A stretch of 64,000 nucleotides of DNA, taken from contig NZ_AP021879.1 in NCBI RefSeq assembly GCF_009689005.1, forward strand, positions 3,658,001-3,722,000. The letters are read 5' to 3'. Positions 24,756 through 34,082 of this stretch are shown one piece after another. The stretch is from Desulfosarcina ovata subsp. ovata (lineage in GTDB: Bacteria > Desulfobacterota > Desulfobacteria > Desulfobacterales > Desulfosarcinaceae). A program made the translations under genes and the position numbers. The notes under the pieces were generated by a model. That model searched no databases and was not told the DNA's origin. It was given only the letters and a program-made list of their open reading frames with translations. The stretch's first letter is position 1. The number at the start of each line of letters is the position of its first letter.

Positions 24756-27326
24756 TTATTCCTTGTGGTCCGGTGGCTTAGCAGGCAGTCCCCCGGGGTT
24801 GAGCGTGTCAACCGCCTTGGCGGCATCCTCGGCCTTGACCTTGGCTTTCATGGCCCGCCGATATGCCTTTTCGGCACCTGATGCGGCATCCTTGAGCTTC
24901 TCTTTGAGCGCATCGTGTTCCTCCAGTGGAACGGCGCCAGAAATCCCCTCAGTTTCCAGTGTCTCTACCTGGTTTTTCAGGGATTCGAGAGCCGCTTTTT
25001 TATCGGCGGCTGTTTTTTCGGCAATCTGCGCTTTTTTATTGGCCGCTTCCAGTTCGTCGGCGGCCTGGGCCACCTGCGCTGCCAGGCCTTCTTCGGGGGC
25101 TGCATCCAGATCGATATCCTCGGCGGCCAGGGCCAGGGCAGATGCCGGCAGTCGGGGCAGGCAGCGTTCAAAAGATTTGCCGGTCGGGTCGAGAATCTGG
25201 TTGTGAACGAATTTCATGGGCAGAAAAACAAAGGCGGCATCGGCAGACCGGTTGACAATGGTGGCGGCTTCGACATCGTCTACGATCTCCACGGCAGCAT
25301 CGATGCGGATCTCCTCGAGGGTTTTTTTCAAGGTTTCCTTTTCGGCTTCGACACGGGCTCCGTCTCCTTGGGTGAGCACGCGCAAGGCGGTTTTGTTCCA
25401 CGGTTCGTTGCGGGTCATCAGGTACGCCAGCAGCAGCATCAGGCGGCTGGTGGCATCGCCCTGCCACCAGATGTCAATGCGGCGATCTTCCCGGGACCGG
25501 GTTTCCAGACGTTGCCAGGATTCCTGGTCCGTGTGCAGCAGTACCAAATTTTTGCCCTGCCGGAAAATCAGACGCAGGTTGCGGACATAGTTGTAGGCGT
25601 TGATACCGGAAATGGCTTTTGCCGAGTCGTCCATCCAGTTGACCACCACCGTATTGGGACGCAGCGGACCGATGCCCGAACTCTGGATGAGGACTCCCAT
25701 GGCCTGGGTCGGATCGGCGGCCGACACGGTCAGCGGAAACATGGGGTGGCGGCCACGGACAATGGCTTCGGTCAGGTTGCGGTGGGCCGCTTCACGCGCT
25801 TTCCTGACCGCGGGCCCCTCGCCTTCGACGATCTGGACGGCCTCGGTGAATCCGCTGCCGCCCTCGATCCAGGCGGCAAAGCTGAGGATGGCTGCCTGTT
25901 TGGGGGAATCGTGGGTGAATACCAGCAACTGGGGGCGCCAGTCGCGGGCATGCGCGGGATCCTCGGCAGCGGCGAGAAGATGCTCGCGAACCTGCTGCAG
26001 ATGGTGGGACCGGGCGCTGTCGGCCCAGCGGGCGGGACCGGCGGTGCGTTGGAGATACTGGTATACGGCAAACAACAGCGCAATGGCGGCCGCCCCGCTT
26101 TTGGGATCGATGGCCAGCATGGCCCCCAGGCAGATGACGCATCCCAGAAGGCTCAGGGGCGGTGAGAACCATTTGAAGCGCGGCCGGAACGATGGGCTCT
26201 GGGTGCGCGCCTCGAAGTAGGTGGCGTAGTTGAGCAATCCGTATGAGATAAGAAAAAACATGGAAACGATGCCGGCCACCAGGTTCAACTGGCCCAGGGC
26301 AATGGTGACAAAGGCGATGCCGGCGGAGAGCAGCACGCCCCGCCGGGGGTTGCCCGACGGCTGGCTGACCGTGGCAAAGGGTGTCAGGAAAACGAAAATC
26401 CGATCCGCCGCCAAGCTTTGCAGAATCCGCGGGGCCCCCATGAAGGAGGCCATGGCCGATGAGAGGGTCGCGGCAATCACGCCGGCATCGATGAAAAAAC
26501 CAACGGCCGAAACCCGTTTCATGGCACCATAATCCATGGCCAGGATGGCGTTGGGCATGCTGGCGGAAAATAGGATGGCAACGCCGAAATAGACCGCGAT
26601 GGAGAGTCCCACGGCCAGAAACGTTCCCAGGGGGATGCTTTTTCCCGGATCGGCTAGGTCGCCGGACATGCTGACTCCCTGGGTGAAGCCGGTGACGGCC
26701 GGAAAAAAAATGGCAAACAGAACCCAGAATGGCGCGCCATCGCCGGGTGTGGCCCAGTTGGCGGCCAGGACGGCCGAATCCCAGTGGCGAATTCCGCCGA
26801 TGCCGAACGAGAGCAGGGCCGCCACCAGAAGGGCCATGACCACAAACTGAAAACGGGTGGCCCAGTCCGCCCCCTGCCAGGCAAAAATGAAGAGAAACGC
26901 CACGGCGCCGGCGGCGATCAGTTGAACGGTGGCGGGGTGGGCGTGGGGCAGAAAGGCGGCGATGGCTTCGGCAAAACCGATACAGTAGAAGGCGATGGAA
27001 ACGCTCTGGGCCAAAAACAGCACCAGACCGATGGAGCCGCCGAATTCAAGGCCCAGGGTTCGTGAAATCAGGTAGTAGTCGCCGCCGCCGCAAACCTTGA
27101 GATTGGTGGCCACGGCCGACAGAGAGATGCTGGTGATCACGCTGATGGCGTTGGCCAGGGCGATAATGACCAACCCCCGGGCCAGCCCGGCGCTGCCCAT
27201 CACATAACCAAGCCGCAAAAAAAGGATGATTCCCAGAATGGTCAGTACGCTGGGGGTGAACACACCGGCAAAGGTGCCCAATGTGCCGGTGGCCGGGACG
27301 TTGTCGGTTGCCGTGGGGTTGGCCAT
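24756..27326 (-). CDS. Cation-chloride-cotransporter-like APC-superfamily permease
   Basis: This 856-residue protein starts with about 12 transmembrane segments (residues ~18-420; GTFAGVFTPSVLTILGIILF is the typical first helix of bacterial SLC12-like transporters). A soluble domain (~425-740) follows that resembles the C-terminal region of cation-chloride cotransporters. A heptad-like coiled coil rich in Ala, Glu and Lys (~745-845) ends the protein and could mediate oligomerisation. The substrate is unproven: K+/Na+/Cl- or amino acids. It lies in a run of ion-transport genes. Confidence 0.8.
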   Translation of the reverse strand: MANPTATDNVPATGTLGTFAGVFTPSVLTILGIILFLRLGYVMGSAGLARGLVIIALANAISVITSISLSAVATNLKVCGGGDYYLISRTLGLEFGGSIGLVLFLAQSVSIAFYCIGFAEAIAAFLPHAHPATVQLIAAGAVAFLFIFAWQGADWATRFQFVVMALLVAALLSFGIGGIRHWDSAVLAANWATPGDGAPFWVLFAIFFPAVTGFTQGVSMSGDLADPGKSIPLGTFLAVGLSIAVYFGVAILFSASMPNAILAMDYGAMKRVSAVGFFIDAGVIAATLSSAMASFMGAPRILQSLAADRIFVFLTPFATVSQPSGNPRRGVLLSAGIAFVTIALGQLNLVAGIVSMFFLISYGLLNYATYFEARTQSPSFRPRFKWFSPPLSLLGCVICLGAMLAIDPKSGAAAIALLFAVYQYLQRTAGPARWADSARSHHLQQVREHLLAAAEDPAHARDWRPQLLVFTHDSPKQAAILSFAAWIEGGSGFTEAVQIVEGEGPAVRKAREAAHRNLTEAIVRGRHPMFPLTVSAADPTQAMGVLIQSSGIGPLRPNTVVVNWMDDSAKAISGINAYNYVRNLRLIFRQGKNLVLLHTDQESWQRLETRSREDRRIDIWWQGDATSRLMLLLAYLMTRNEPWNKTALRVLTQGDGARVEAEKETLKKTLEEIRIDAAVEIVDDVEAATIVNRSADAAFVFLPMKFVHNQILDPTGKSFERCLPRLPASALALAAEDIDLDAAPEEGLAAQVAQAADELEAANKKAQIAEKTAADKKAALESLKNQVETLETEGISGAVPLEEHDALKEKLKDAASGAEKAYRRAMKAKVKAEDAAKAVDTLNPGGLPAKPPDHKE

Positions 27327-27542
27327 GGGTGGGGGTCACTTTCTTTCGGGCGCCGGTATTACCCGGCCAAGGATAAATTGATTATTCCAAATCCATGCTC
27401 CCTATTATCGCGATGCCGGACGATAAATCAATACGTGAACACTACGCCACCCCTTTGGGCAAGCATGCAAAACCGATCAAGTTTCCAACAAAACGGTCGA
27501 CATAGATCCTGACGCGCAACGGTAAAAGGGATTGGTTCCATT

Positions 27543-27761
27543 ATGCGATCATTTGTTTCAAAAGGTCGATTCATCGCGGTGGCGGTGGCCTTGATTTTAA
27601 TCGCCGCCGCTTTTTTATTCGGTGCCCGGCGTGGGTACCAACTGGGGTACACCGATGGTGAAAACCGGGCCAATAGCTGGTGGATCGATAAAAAGAGCCG
27701 CTATTACGAGTCCGCGGAAATTAAGAAAAAACGAATTCATCTGAACCATAATCAAATCTGA
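27543..27761 (+). CDS. Small single-span membrane protein, unknown function
   Basis: This 72-residue protein has one strong hydrophobic helix (~10-27, FIAVAVALILIAAAFLFGA) followed by a basic/aromatic tail (GYQLGYTDGENRANSWW, then Lys-rich). It is probably anchored in the inner membrane with the tail in the periplasm or cytoplasm. It was not recognised as a known family. It sits between the SLC12-like and MscS genes, both of which concern ion balance. Only a weak ribosome site is seen, so the gene is likely but not certain. Confidence 0.5.
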   Translation: MRSFVSKGRFIAVAVALILIAAAFLFGARRGYQLGYTDGENRANSWWIDKKSRYYESAEIKKKRIHLNHNQI

Positions 27762-27912
27762 AAGAACCGTATTCATCGGCTCGTTTTGACCAACGAAGTG
27801 TTACAGAAAAAATATTGACTAATCCACCAGTCTAAAAATAATGACACCGGCAGCATACTGATTCTGGCACTGTTGAATCGAAACCCAAAGTCAAATGAAA
27901 AAGGACTTGACG

Positions 27913-28746
27913 ATGAAAGAATCCATACAGCAGATCGATATCTCTAAATACATTCCCATCATCATCGATTGGGCGACAAATATTCTCCTCGCTATCTTCA
28001 TTCTCTTAATTGGCATTTGGATAGCCAACCGAATTTACAATCTGGTCGTTAATATCAGCAAAAAATACGATAAACTCGACGATACGCTGTTCCGTTTTTT
28101 AGGCAGTGTTGCGCGTTACATCGTGCTCGCCTTTGTATTTATTGCCATACTCAATCGTTTCGGTGTGCAGACGGCCTCAATCGTGGCCTTGCTCGGTGCG
28201 GCAGGTCTTGCGGTGGGTCTTGCTCTGCAGGGGGCGATGTCGAATCTGGCTGCGGGCTTGATGCTCTTGATCTTTCGCCCCTACAAGGTGGGTGATTTTA
28301 TCGATGCGGCCGGCCGTTTTGGCAAGGTAACGGAAATCGATATGTTCACCACGATCCTGCAAACCTTCGATAACCAGAATATTATTATTCCCAACAGCCA
28401 AATCTGGGGCGAGCAGATCATCAATCACTCGTACCACGAAGTGCGTGGTGTGGACATGCACTTCGGCATCGCATACGGTGAAAGTATCGACGACGCGCGT
28501 AAGGTGATCGAGGAAGTGCTGGCCAATCACCCGCATATCCTGAAAGACCCGGCGCCCTTCGTTGAGGTGGAAACCTTGAACGACAGCTCGGTGGATTTTA
28601 TCGTGCGCCCGTTCTGCGAAGGCGCTCACTACTTCGATGTGCTTTATTCCGTACCGGAACAAGTTAAAAAAGCGCTGGATGCAAACAATATTGAAATCCC
28701 CTTCCCTCACCGCAAGGTCATTGTTGTTAACGAAAACGCATCCTAA
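27913..28746 (+). CDS. mscS: Small-conductance mechanosensitive channel MscS
   Basis: This 277-residue channel opens on membrane tension and releases solutes under osmotic down-shock. There are three transmembrane segments in residues ~14-120. The third holds the Gly/Ala-rich pore lining (GAAGLAVGLALQGAMSNLAAG), next to the beta domain (RPYKVGDFIDAAGRFGKV) and an alpha/beta cap ending in FPHRKVIV. Length is close to E. coli MscS (286). The start at 27913 follows AAGGA by eight bases; an ATG at 27895 is in frame but lacks a ribosome site. Confidence 0.95.
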   Translation: MKESIQQIDISKYIPIIIDWATNILLAIFILLIGIWIANRIYNLVVNISKKYDKLDDTLFRFLGSVARYIVLAFVFIAILNRFGVQTASIVALLGAAGLAVGLALQGAMSNLAAGLMLLIFRPYKVGDFIDAAGRFGKVTEIDMFTTILQTFDNQNIIIPNSQIWGEQIINHSYHEVRGVDMHFGIAYGESIDDARKVIEEVLANHPHILKDPAPFVEVETLNDSSVDFIVRPFCEGAHYFDVLYSVPEQVKKALDANNIEIPFPHRKVIVVNENAS

Positions 28747-29291
28747 AAATATGGCAGCCGTGGTGCCCTCACCTTTTGACGTAATCGTTGTGCACGCCTT
28801 CTTCACCTTTGACATTGGTTCCCTGGGTTCAAAATCGGAAATCAGTTTCGCCGCATCGACGCGGTTCCACATCTGTTTTCCGCTTGCTGCATCGGATAAA
28901 GGGTTGTATGGTGTATTCAAGGCTTGATCTGGTATTTATTCTTGAAAATAAGTAAGTTGGCGCTTTCCTATTTTCTCGTATCTGATTGAGCTTAAAATGT
29001 TCCGCACTATCTCACGTTAAGCTTTTTTTATCGTTCCTCCCTATAAATAGGCCAAATTAGAATCAAGCCAGCCTTGCCATGGGACGTCGTCCCGAATGGG
29101 TCACTCAGCCTAAGCGGATGGCCGGAAGTGAAAAAGATGCGGATGCCCGGGAACTGTTTTGCCACTGATGGGCGAACGAGTTAGGCCTGCCCCAGATCGA
29201 GCTTGTCCGTAAGAATGAATGGTCTTCATAAAGCTCACCGGAAGATTTAAATTTTTTGACCTGAGTCGACATTAAGGATAGTATCAATAAA
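28747..29291. other. Gap with decayed coding fragments
   Basis: Two protein-like remnants are seen. On the minus strand at 28741-28920 a frame begins MNTPYNPLSDAASGKQMWNR and then runs antisense into mscS, so only its first ~60 codons look genuine. On the plus strand at 29079-29231 a 50-codon frame (MGRRPEWVTQPKRMAGSEKD...) is broken by a TGA at 29166-29168. Neither was recognised. No promoter was identified for the downstream kinase. Confidence 0.4.
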
Positions 29292-30794
29292 ATGAATGAC
29301 ACATATGAGCTTTCATTGATCGGGATTATGGCGTTTACATTGATCCTGGCCGCTTGGCTTTGGAAAAGCCATGTCAATCAGTGCCGACTTGAAAAGCGCC
29401 TGGCAGACCTTCGCCACCAGGATCAGCGGTTGAGCCGAATGGTTGCGTCATTACCCGAGCCCACTTTTGCCATCGACAACCAAAGTCGGGTCATCCTTTG
29501 GAACACCGCCATGGAGCGGCTCACGGGGGTTCCGGCCACAGCCGTACTGGGCAAGGGCGACTACGAATATGCGGTTCCGTTTCATGGTGAGCGGCGTCCA
29601 ATCATGATCGATCTGGTCAATCACTGGGACGATGCCATTGCCGGCCGATACAGCGACCTGCTGCGGCAGGGTGATCTGCTGGTCGCCGAAACCATCACCC
29701 ACACCCCGCACCTGGACGAACGGTACCTCAGAATCGTCGCCGGGCCACTTCGCGATGAATCCGGAAGGATCATCGGTGCCATCGAGAGTCTCCAGGATAT
29801 CACCTATCGCCGCATCAGCCTGAAAGTGCTTGAGGGCCGCGAGGAACTGCTACGCATTTTGGTAGCCCATATGCCCTTGGCCGTGGCCATGTGCGACCGC
29901 CAGATGAAGTACCTCTATTACAACCAACGCTGGATAAGCGATCTCGGACTTCCCGACACCAATCACATCGGGCGTTCCCATTACGACGCAATGGGCAGCA
30001 CCCTACCCGACCATTGGAAGACCCAGCATGCCCGCTGTCTGAACGGAGAGGCGATCGAAAGCCAGGCGGAGCCCTTTACCCGGGCGGACGGCCGTGTGGA
30101 ATGGCTGAAGCGGATCATGCACCCTTGGCGTACCAGTGACGGCGAGGTCGGCGGGATCATTTTTCTCAAGGAGGTGATCACGACTCTCAAAAAGGCCGAA
30201 ACGGACTTGCGGCTCATGGAGCATGTGTTGCAAAACAGCCCGGTGGTGCTCTTCCGTTGGCTGCCGGCCGAAAACTGGCCAATGGACTACGTTTCCGAGA
30301 ACGTCAACCAGTTCGGCTATTCCGCCGAGGCCCTGATCTCCGGCGAAATCACCTACGCCACGCTGGTGCATCCGGATGACCGATCCCGTGTGACCCGTGA
30401 GGTGCGCCAATACGCCACCGGCGGCACCCATCATTTTCATCAGGAATATCGCATCTTGACCCAGTCCGGCGAGACCCGCTGGGTGGACGATCGCACAATG
30501 ATCGAGCGGGACCAGGATGGCCGCATCACCCATTTTATTGGGGTTGTTATCGATATTACCGAGCGCAAGCAGGCCCAGCAGGAGATCGCCCGGCGACAAA
30601 TGTTTCTGGAATCGGTGCTCCACCATGCCCCCGATGCCATCATCACCCTGGATGACCGCAACCGGGTGGTGGACTGGAATCCCGGCGCACAGACCCTTTT
30701 CGGCTATACCCCGGCGGAGGCCATCGGCCAGTCGCTCGCCGAGCTTGTGACCCACGGAGACGACGAACTCCAGTCCGTCATAACGCAAAACTTT
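29292..30794 (+). pseudogene. Interrupted PAS sensor kinase, 5' part
   Basis: 501 codons of a sensor kinase. An N-terminal transmembrane helix (~8-20) and a short coiled coil are followed by four PAS units: ~50-175 (LPEPTFAIDNQSRVILWN), ~185-300, ~310-425 (ending HFIGVVIDITERKQAQ) and the start of a fourth at ~430. The frame is cut by an insertion inside the last PAS at VITQNF. As it stands the product would read on into the element and stop at 30914, without a kinase domain. The remaining 573 codons lie at 35349-37070, in frame once the insert is removed. The native product would be 1074 residues. Confidence 0.9.
30787..30794 (+). repeat. 8-bp target-site duplication, left copy
   Basis: AAAACTTT here and at 35341-35348 flank the outer mobile element directly. 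Removing one copy with the element joins ACG CAA AAC TTT CAA ATG and restores the kinase frame. Confidence 0.92.
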
Positions 30795-30948
30795 CGAGCT
30801 GTGCGGACCATGCCCAGGATGGATATTGCACAAAGGGCTCACCAAAAATTAAGATATGAAAATAGGTTCGGAATTGACTGGACATCATTAAAGATAAATG
30901 CGATGTTTTGGTAGATCACTATCTCAAACCCCGAGACGGAGGCTACCA

Positions 30949-31173
30949 ATGAGCAAATACAAAATCGAAGTCATGGTGAACCTGGTTGAATGTGATGAGG
31001 AAACGGACGATAAGCCCATTGAACTGGAAGATGGATGTTATCAATACACTGTAAACGCTGATGCCGGTGAAAATATAGACGACTGCGAAATAGCAATTTT
31101 AAATACGGCATACCCTGCAATAAGAGCCGCCATAGCACGACACATGGAAAAGGTGTCTAAAAAAAAGTCCTGA
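30949..31173 (+). pseudogene. N-terminal part of the outer-element transposase
   Basis: This is a 74-codon frame with GGAGG before the ATG (MSKYKIEVMVNLVECDEETD...KVSKKKS). It ends in TCC TGA just before the inner insertion. If the inner element and one 10-bp duplication are removed, the +1 frame continues as DFQWVKKPNCILTL, meets a TAG at 34050-34052, and then runs straight into the large transposase frame. It is therefore best seen as the 5' part of that gene, either frameshifted by mutation or dependent on +1 slippage at TCC-TGA. A separate small passenger gene is the alternative. Confidence 0.6.
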
Positions 31174-31235
31174 CTTTCAGTGGGGCTAATCAAATTGACT
31201 TAAGCGTCATTTTGCGGTTGGATTTTCCATTATTT

Positions 31236-33158
31236 TCAACACGCGACGTGCGGAGCGCGGCTTCTGGCTGCCTTGATGATGCGTTGATTCATATTTTCCG
31301 TTCTTACAACATGGCGATCAGCGGAAGATAAAGATGAAGTGGAAAGTTGAAGTATTTTATCCAGATTTGACATCTTTTGGGACGGTAACCCTTTTTCTTT
31401 TCTCCGCGCTTCTTCTTTATCGAGTTGTGCAAAAGCAAGAGGAAGACGATCAATGGATCCGCAAACGGCACTGACATAATCGGGTTGGTTCAGATTATAC
31501 ACCAGCGCTGCCTCAGCCGGTAATCGTTCAAAATCATGTGTGAGGTTTTTCCGCCCACTCCTGCGTCGTTCGCCATGTTTTATGGTGCCGAAAAAATTTT
31601 CTATAATTTCGTTTGTACGACTCACAAGTCGCATTCGAGAAGGGGCGTTCTCCGGTAACGTAATAACGTGGCCCCAAAGGTGTTCGCCATGAACATCGAT
31701 ATGTTTCAAGATGATATCAATGGCATCACGCATATCTTGGGCCGGGCCTCTTTTGGGACGACGTTCTTTGAGCGATGCCGTCCAATCGTAAAATCGTTTC
31801 CGCATCAAATCAATGTCTGCCACTGTTTCATTTTCGGGCAGTTTTTTCGCGGTCCGCAGTTGATCCCGCAATTCATCGAATAGCTCAGCACGGCGTTGAA
31901 GACGCTTGATGATGTGACGAAAAGGAACTTCACATGCAACTTTGGTCAAAATCCGGCCAAGCCGTTTGAGTGCACCCGTTACTTTTCGATCATCGGATGG
32001 GATACGAAGAAACGCATCAATCGCTTTTGATCCGATCATGCAGCGGTTAAAAAAATCGAAATAGGGTCGGTCAAATGGAAAATCCAGCCCGGAGGCGTCG
32101 GCATGATAGTCGATCACCCATTGGCTTAGCGCACGGACAACCGCTATCCCATTTTTTCCCGGCGGCAATTGATATGTATGGTCTTCCATCTCTTGCCATG
32201 CAATAACCGTTTGCCGAGCATCATCGATCTGTAAACCAATCTTTCCGCCGAACTCGCGAATCAGGCGCTTAATGTCGGCCTGAACCTTGGTTCTGCGAAA
32301 AAGGTCGCGAAGGGCACAATGGTCAGAATTTAAAAGATCTTTGCCGATATCCGCCAGAAAATGCTGATGGCAGGCCAAAACAGGGATCTCCAATCCCAAT
32401 TCGGAAACCAAATCGTTCAGCGCCGGTGTGACCGCTCGCCCTAAATCTCGCATCCCCGCACAAGGCGGGCCGAATCTTTCAACGGTGTCGCGCAGACATG
32501 GCAAAATAAGTTCAGCTTTCTCAGTGGCTATCTTCCATGCGCCAAGCACCCATTTTCGCCAACCGGCCATCACAACAAAAAGCGTGCCTCGGCCGTTTTC
32601 TCCGCTTGCATCGATGTGCATCGGCCATCCACCGTCATTTTCCAATATTTTTCTTATGCGGTCGGCTTTTGCATAATGAAGCCGTAGAAAATATTGTGAA
32701 AACCGCATGGCCAAGTCACTGACTTCACCAGCTGAGATACGAATGCCATAGTCGTCATTGAGCGCTGCCATGATCTCTTCTCGCTGCCGATGTTCAAGCA
32801 ATCGCTGGCGTCCGACAAAAACCATCAAATCATAGCCGGCATTGCAGTTTGGCATAATAGTTTGCGACACGGATAAAGATCTTTGGGTCACCAAGGTGCC
32901 GACGGGATGATGGCATCGGCCGGCACAAACATACACTGTTTCACATACTTCGAATACTCCATGTCGAAGGGTCCTGCCTTCATGGCGGTATGTTTTCTGA
33001 ACTTTCATTGGGCCATGACAGATTTCACAGCGTCCACGCTCCTCTTTGGCCGAAACAACAACATCGGTCAGTCCGAAAGCCTGTTTACAACAACGGTCAT
33101 TCAAACCACGCGCCTCATCTCTCAAATCGCTCAGGACGTTTAAAGGAGGCTTGCCGTT
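31236..33158 (-). CDS. DDE-type transposase, probably made by -1 frameshift from the upstream ORF
   Basis: There are 640 codons in the -1 frame relative to the upstream ORF. No ATG or ribosome site lies near its beginning; the first usable start is a TTG at 33125. The frame is open back through the A9 run at 33165-33157, so a fused 865-residue product is the natural reading. Features are a zinc-finger-like region (CEICHGPMK...CETVYVCAGRCHH), a likely first catalytic Asp in MHIDASGENGRG, the second in GMRDLGRAV, and the Glu in TNEIIENFFGTIKHGERRRSGR, a C-terminal signature of several transposase groups. The stop is 51 bp from the element end. Confidence 0.8.
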   Translation of the reverse strand, partial: NGKPPLNVLSDLRDEARGLNDRCCKQAFGLTDVVVSAKEERGRCEICHGPMKVQKTYRHEGRTLRHGVFEVCETVYVCAGRCHHPVGTLVTQRSLSVSQTIMPNCNAGYDLMVFVGRQRLLEHRQREEIMAALNDDYGIRISAGEVSDLAMRFSQYFLRLHYAKADRIRKILENDGGWPMHIDASGENGRGTLFVVMAGWRKWVLGAWKIATEKAELILPCLRDTVERFGPPCAGMRDLGRAVTPALNDLVSELGLEIPVLACHQHFLADIGKDLLNSDHCALRDLFRRTKVQADIKRLIREFGGKIGLQIDDARQTVIAWQEMEDHTYQLPPGKNGIAVVRALSQWVIDYHADASGLDFPFDRPYFDFFNRCMIGSKAIDAFLRIPSDDRKVTGALKRLGRILTKVACEVPFRHIIKRLQRRAELFDELRDQLRTAKKLPENETVADIDLMRKRFYDWTASLKERRPKRGPAQDMRDAIDIILKHIDVHGEHLWGHVITLPENAPSRMRLVSRTNEIIENFFGTIKHGERRRSGRKNLTHDFERLPAEAALVYNLNQPDYVSAVCGSIDRLPLAFAQLDKEEARRKEKGLPSQKMSNLDKILQLSTSSLSSADRHVVRTENMNQRIIKAARSRAPHVAC

Positions 33159-33832
33159 TTTTTTTCTGTCGGGATCCCGTGTCGAGTAAAAATCTGTTTG
33201 ACTTGCTCGACTGTAACCGACATCCCTCGTATGGCCAGGCGCTCAGCAACCAACGTCGGAGACACCCTGATCTTTACGGTTTTAAACGCTTCAATCAGCA
33301 CGGCGATGGTTAATTCTGCTGATGGTGGTTCAACAACCGGTGCTGTCTTTTGCAAAAGAAAACGGCGCGTATTTAACTGCAGTTGTGCTTTTTCAGGATT
33401 TGCATCTGTATATAGAAAGAAACGTTCCAGCCGACGGCGACCGATCTGATTGTTTTTAACCAGCCCATGCAGTGCATTATGCAACGTGTTGGGAATTCTT
33501 ATTTTCAACAAATTCAGCATTTCTTTGGGCATCATGCCGGCATCTGAAGAATGGACGATTTTGATGATGGTGTTTTTCAGCGTGCCATATTGTGAAAAAC
33601 CAATCCCCTTATGAAACCACAATCCCCACTCATCAAAAATCGGTACATCCTGAAGCGTATAATAACGACCGGCATCCGTAAAACTCGTTAAATATCCCAT
33701 GCGTTTGAGTCTTCGAAAAACACTCATTCGCGACGTCGTTTGAAGTAAATGATATAACTGGCCAATATCTGCGATATACTTCTTATTGAAAAAGTTCCAA
33801 AGTACTGTCTTGGATTCTTCAGGTGAGAGCAT
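33140..33832 (-). CDS. Winged-helix DNA-binding protein of the inner element (OrfA)
   Basis: This 230-residue product has two helix-turn-helix-like regions. The N-terminal one (~10-55) includes YHLLQTTSRMSVFRRLKRMG and a wing-like YYTLQD. The middle one (~75-135) includes MMPKEMLNLLKIRIPNTLHN. It probably recognises the element ends or its own promoter, and is likely also the N-terminal half of the frameshifted transposase. The last codons before slippage are GAA AAA AAA; the unshifted product ends five codons later (TASLL). GAGG precedes the ATG at 33832. A strong inverted repeat sits just upstream. Confidence 0.75.
   Translation of the reverse strand: MLSPEESKTVLWNFFNKKYIADIGQLYHLLQTTSRMSVFRRLKRMGYLTSFTDAGRYYTLQDVPIFDEWGLWFHKGIGFSQYGTLKNTIIKIVHSSDAGMMPKEMLNLLKIRIPNTLHNALHGLVKNNQIGRRRLERFFLYTDANPEKAQLQLNTRRFLLQKTAPVVEPPSAELTIAVLIEAFKTVKIRVSPTLVAERLAIRGMSVTVEQVKQIFTRHGIPTEKKTASLL
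33157..33165 (-). promoter_or_regulatory. A9 slippery run for -1 ribosomal frameshift
   Basis: Nine consecutive A on the coding (minus) strand are read GAA AAA AAA ACG in frame 0. Slipping back one base gives AAC GGC AAG CCT and enters the transposase frame with no stop in between. Programmed -1 frameshifting on A-runs is well known in IS1- and IS3-type elements. Use here is inferred. Confidence 0.65.
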
Positions 33833-33842
33833 ATGGCCTCAT

Positions 33843-33887
33843 GATACAATTATTTGTTTGAATGTAAATTATTCAAACAATCGTATC
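33843..33887. promoter_or_regulatory. Large inverted repeat upstream of the inner-element genes
   Basis: TTGTTTGAAT (33854-33863) and ATTCAAACAA (33871-33880) are perfect 10-bp arms around a 7-bp spacer. Outer arms GATAC (33843-33847) and GTATC (33883-33887) extend the symmetry. The site lies 11-55 bp before the OrfA start codon, a fitting place for an autorepressor operator. Confidence 0.6.
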
Positions 33888-34082
33888 AATTTAGCCCTCC
33901 CATGTCAATCCTCGGGTTTAATAATATCAAATGGTTACATTTTTTAGTGCCGTCATAATCATCGAACAGCGATACAATTATGAATGAATATAACGATATA
34001 TTTGCTTACATTTCAGTGGGTTAAAAAACCCAACTGCATTCTGACCCTGTAGCAAATTGAGGTAAATGAAAGCCCATATCTG

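Larger units (their letters stand above)
31185..34010. mobile_element. Inner two-ORF insertion element (2826 bp)
   Basis: It is flanked by perfect 10-bp direct repeats TTTCAGTGGG (31175-31184 and 34011-34020), read as the target duplication. The ends are imperfect inverted repeats: left GCTAATCAAAT, right (reverse complement) TGTAAGCAAAT, 8 of 11 identical. It carries a winged-helix ORF and a DDE transposase ORF on the minus strand, overlapping at an A9 run. Both ORFs are intact, so the element may be active. The combination was not matched to a named IS family from memory. Confidence 0.8.

Noticed and set aside
30946..31173. Passenger or cargo gene of the outer element
   Set aside because: Virtual removal of the inner element makes it continuous, apart from a frame change and one stop, with the transposase, so it is better explained as the transposase N-terminus.
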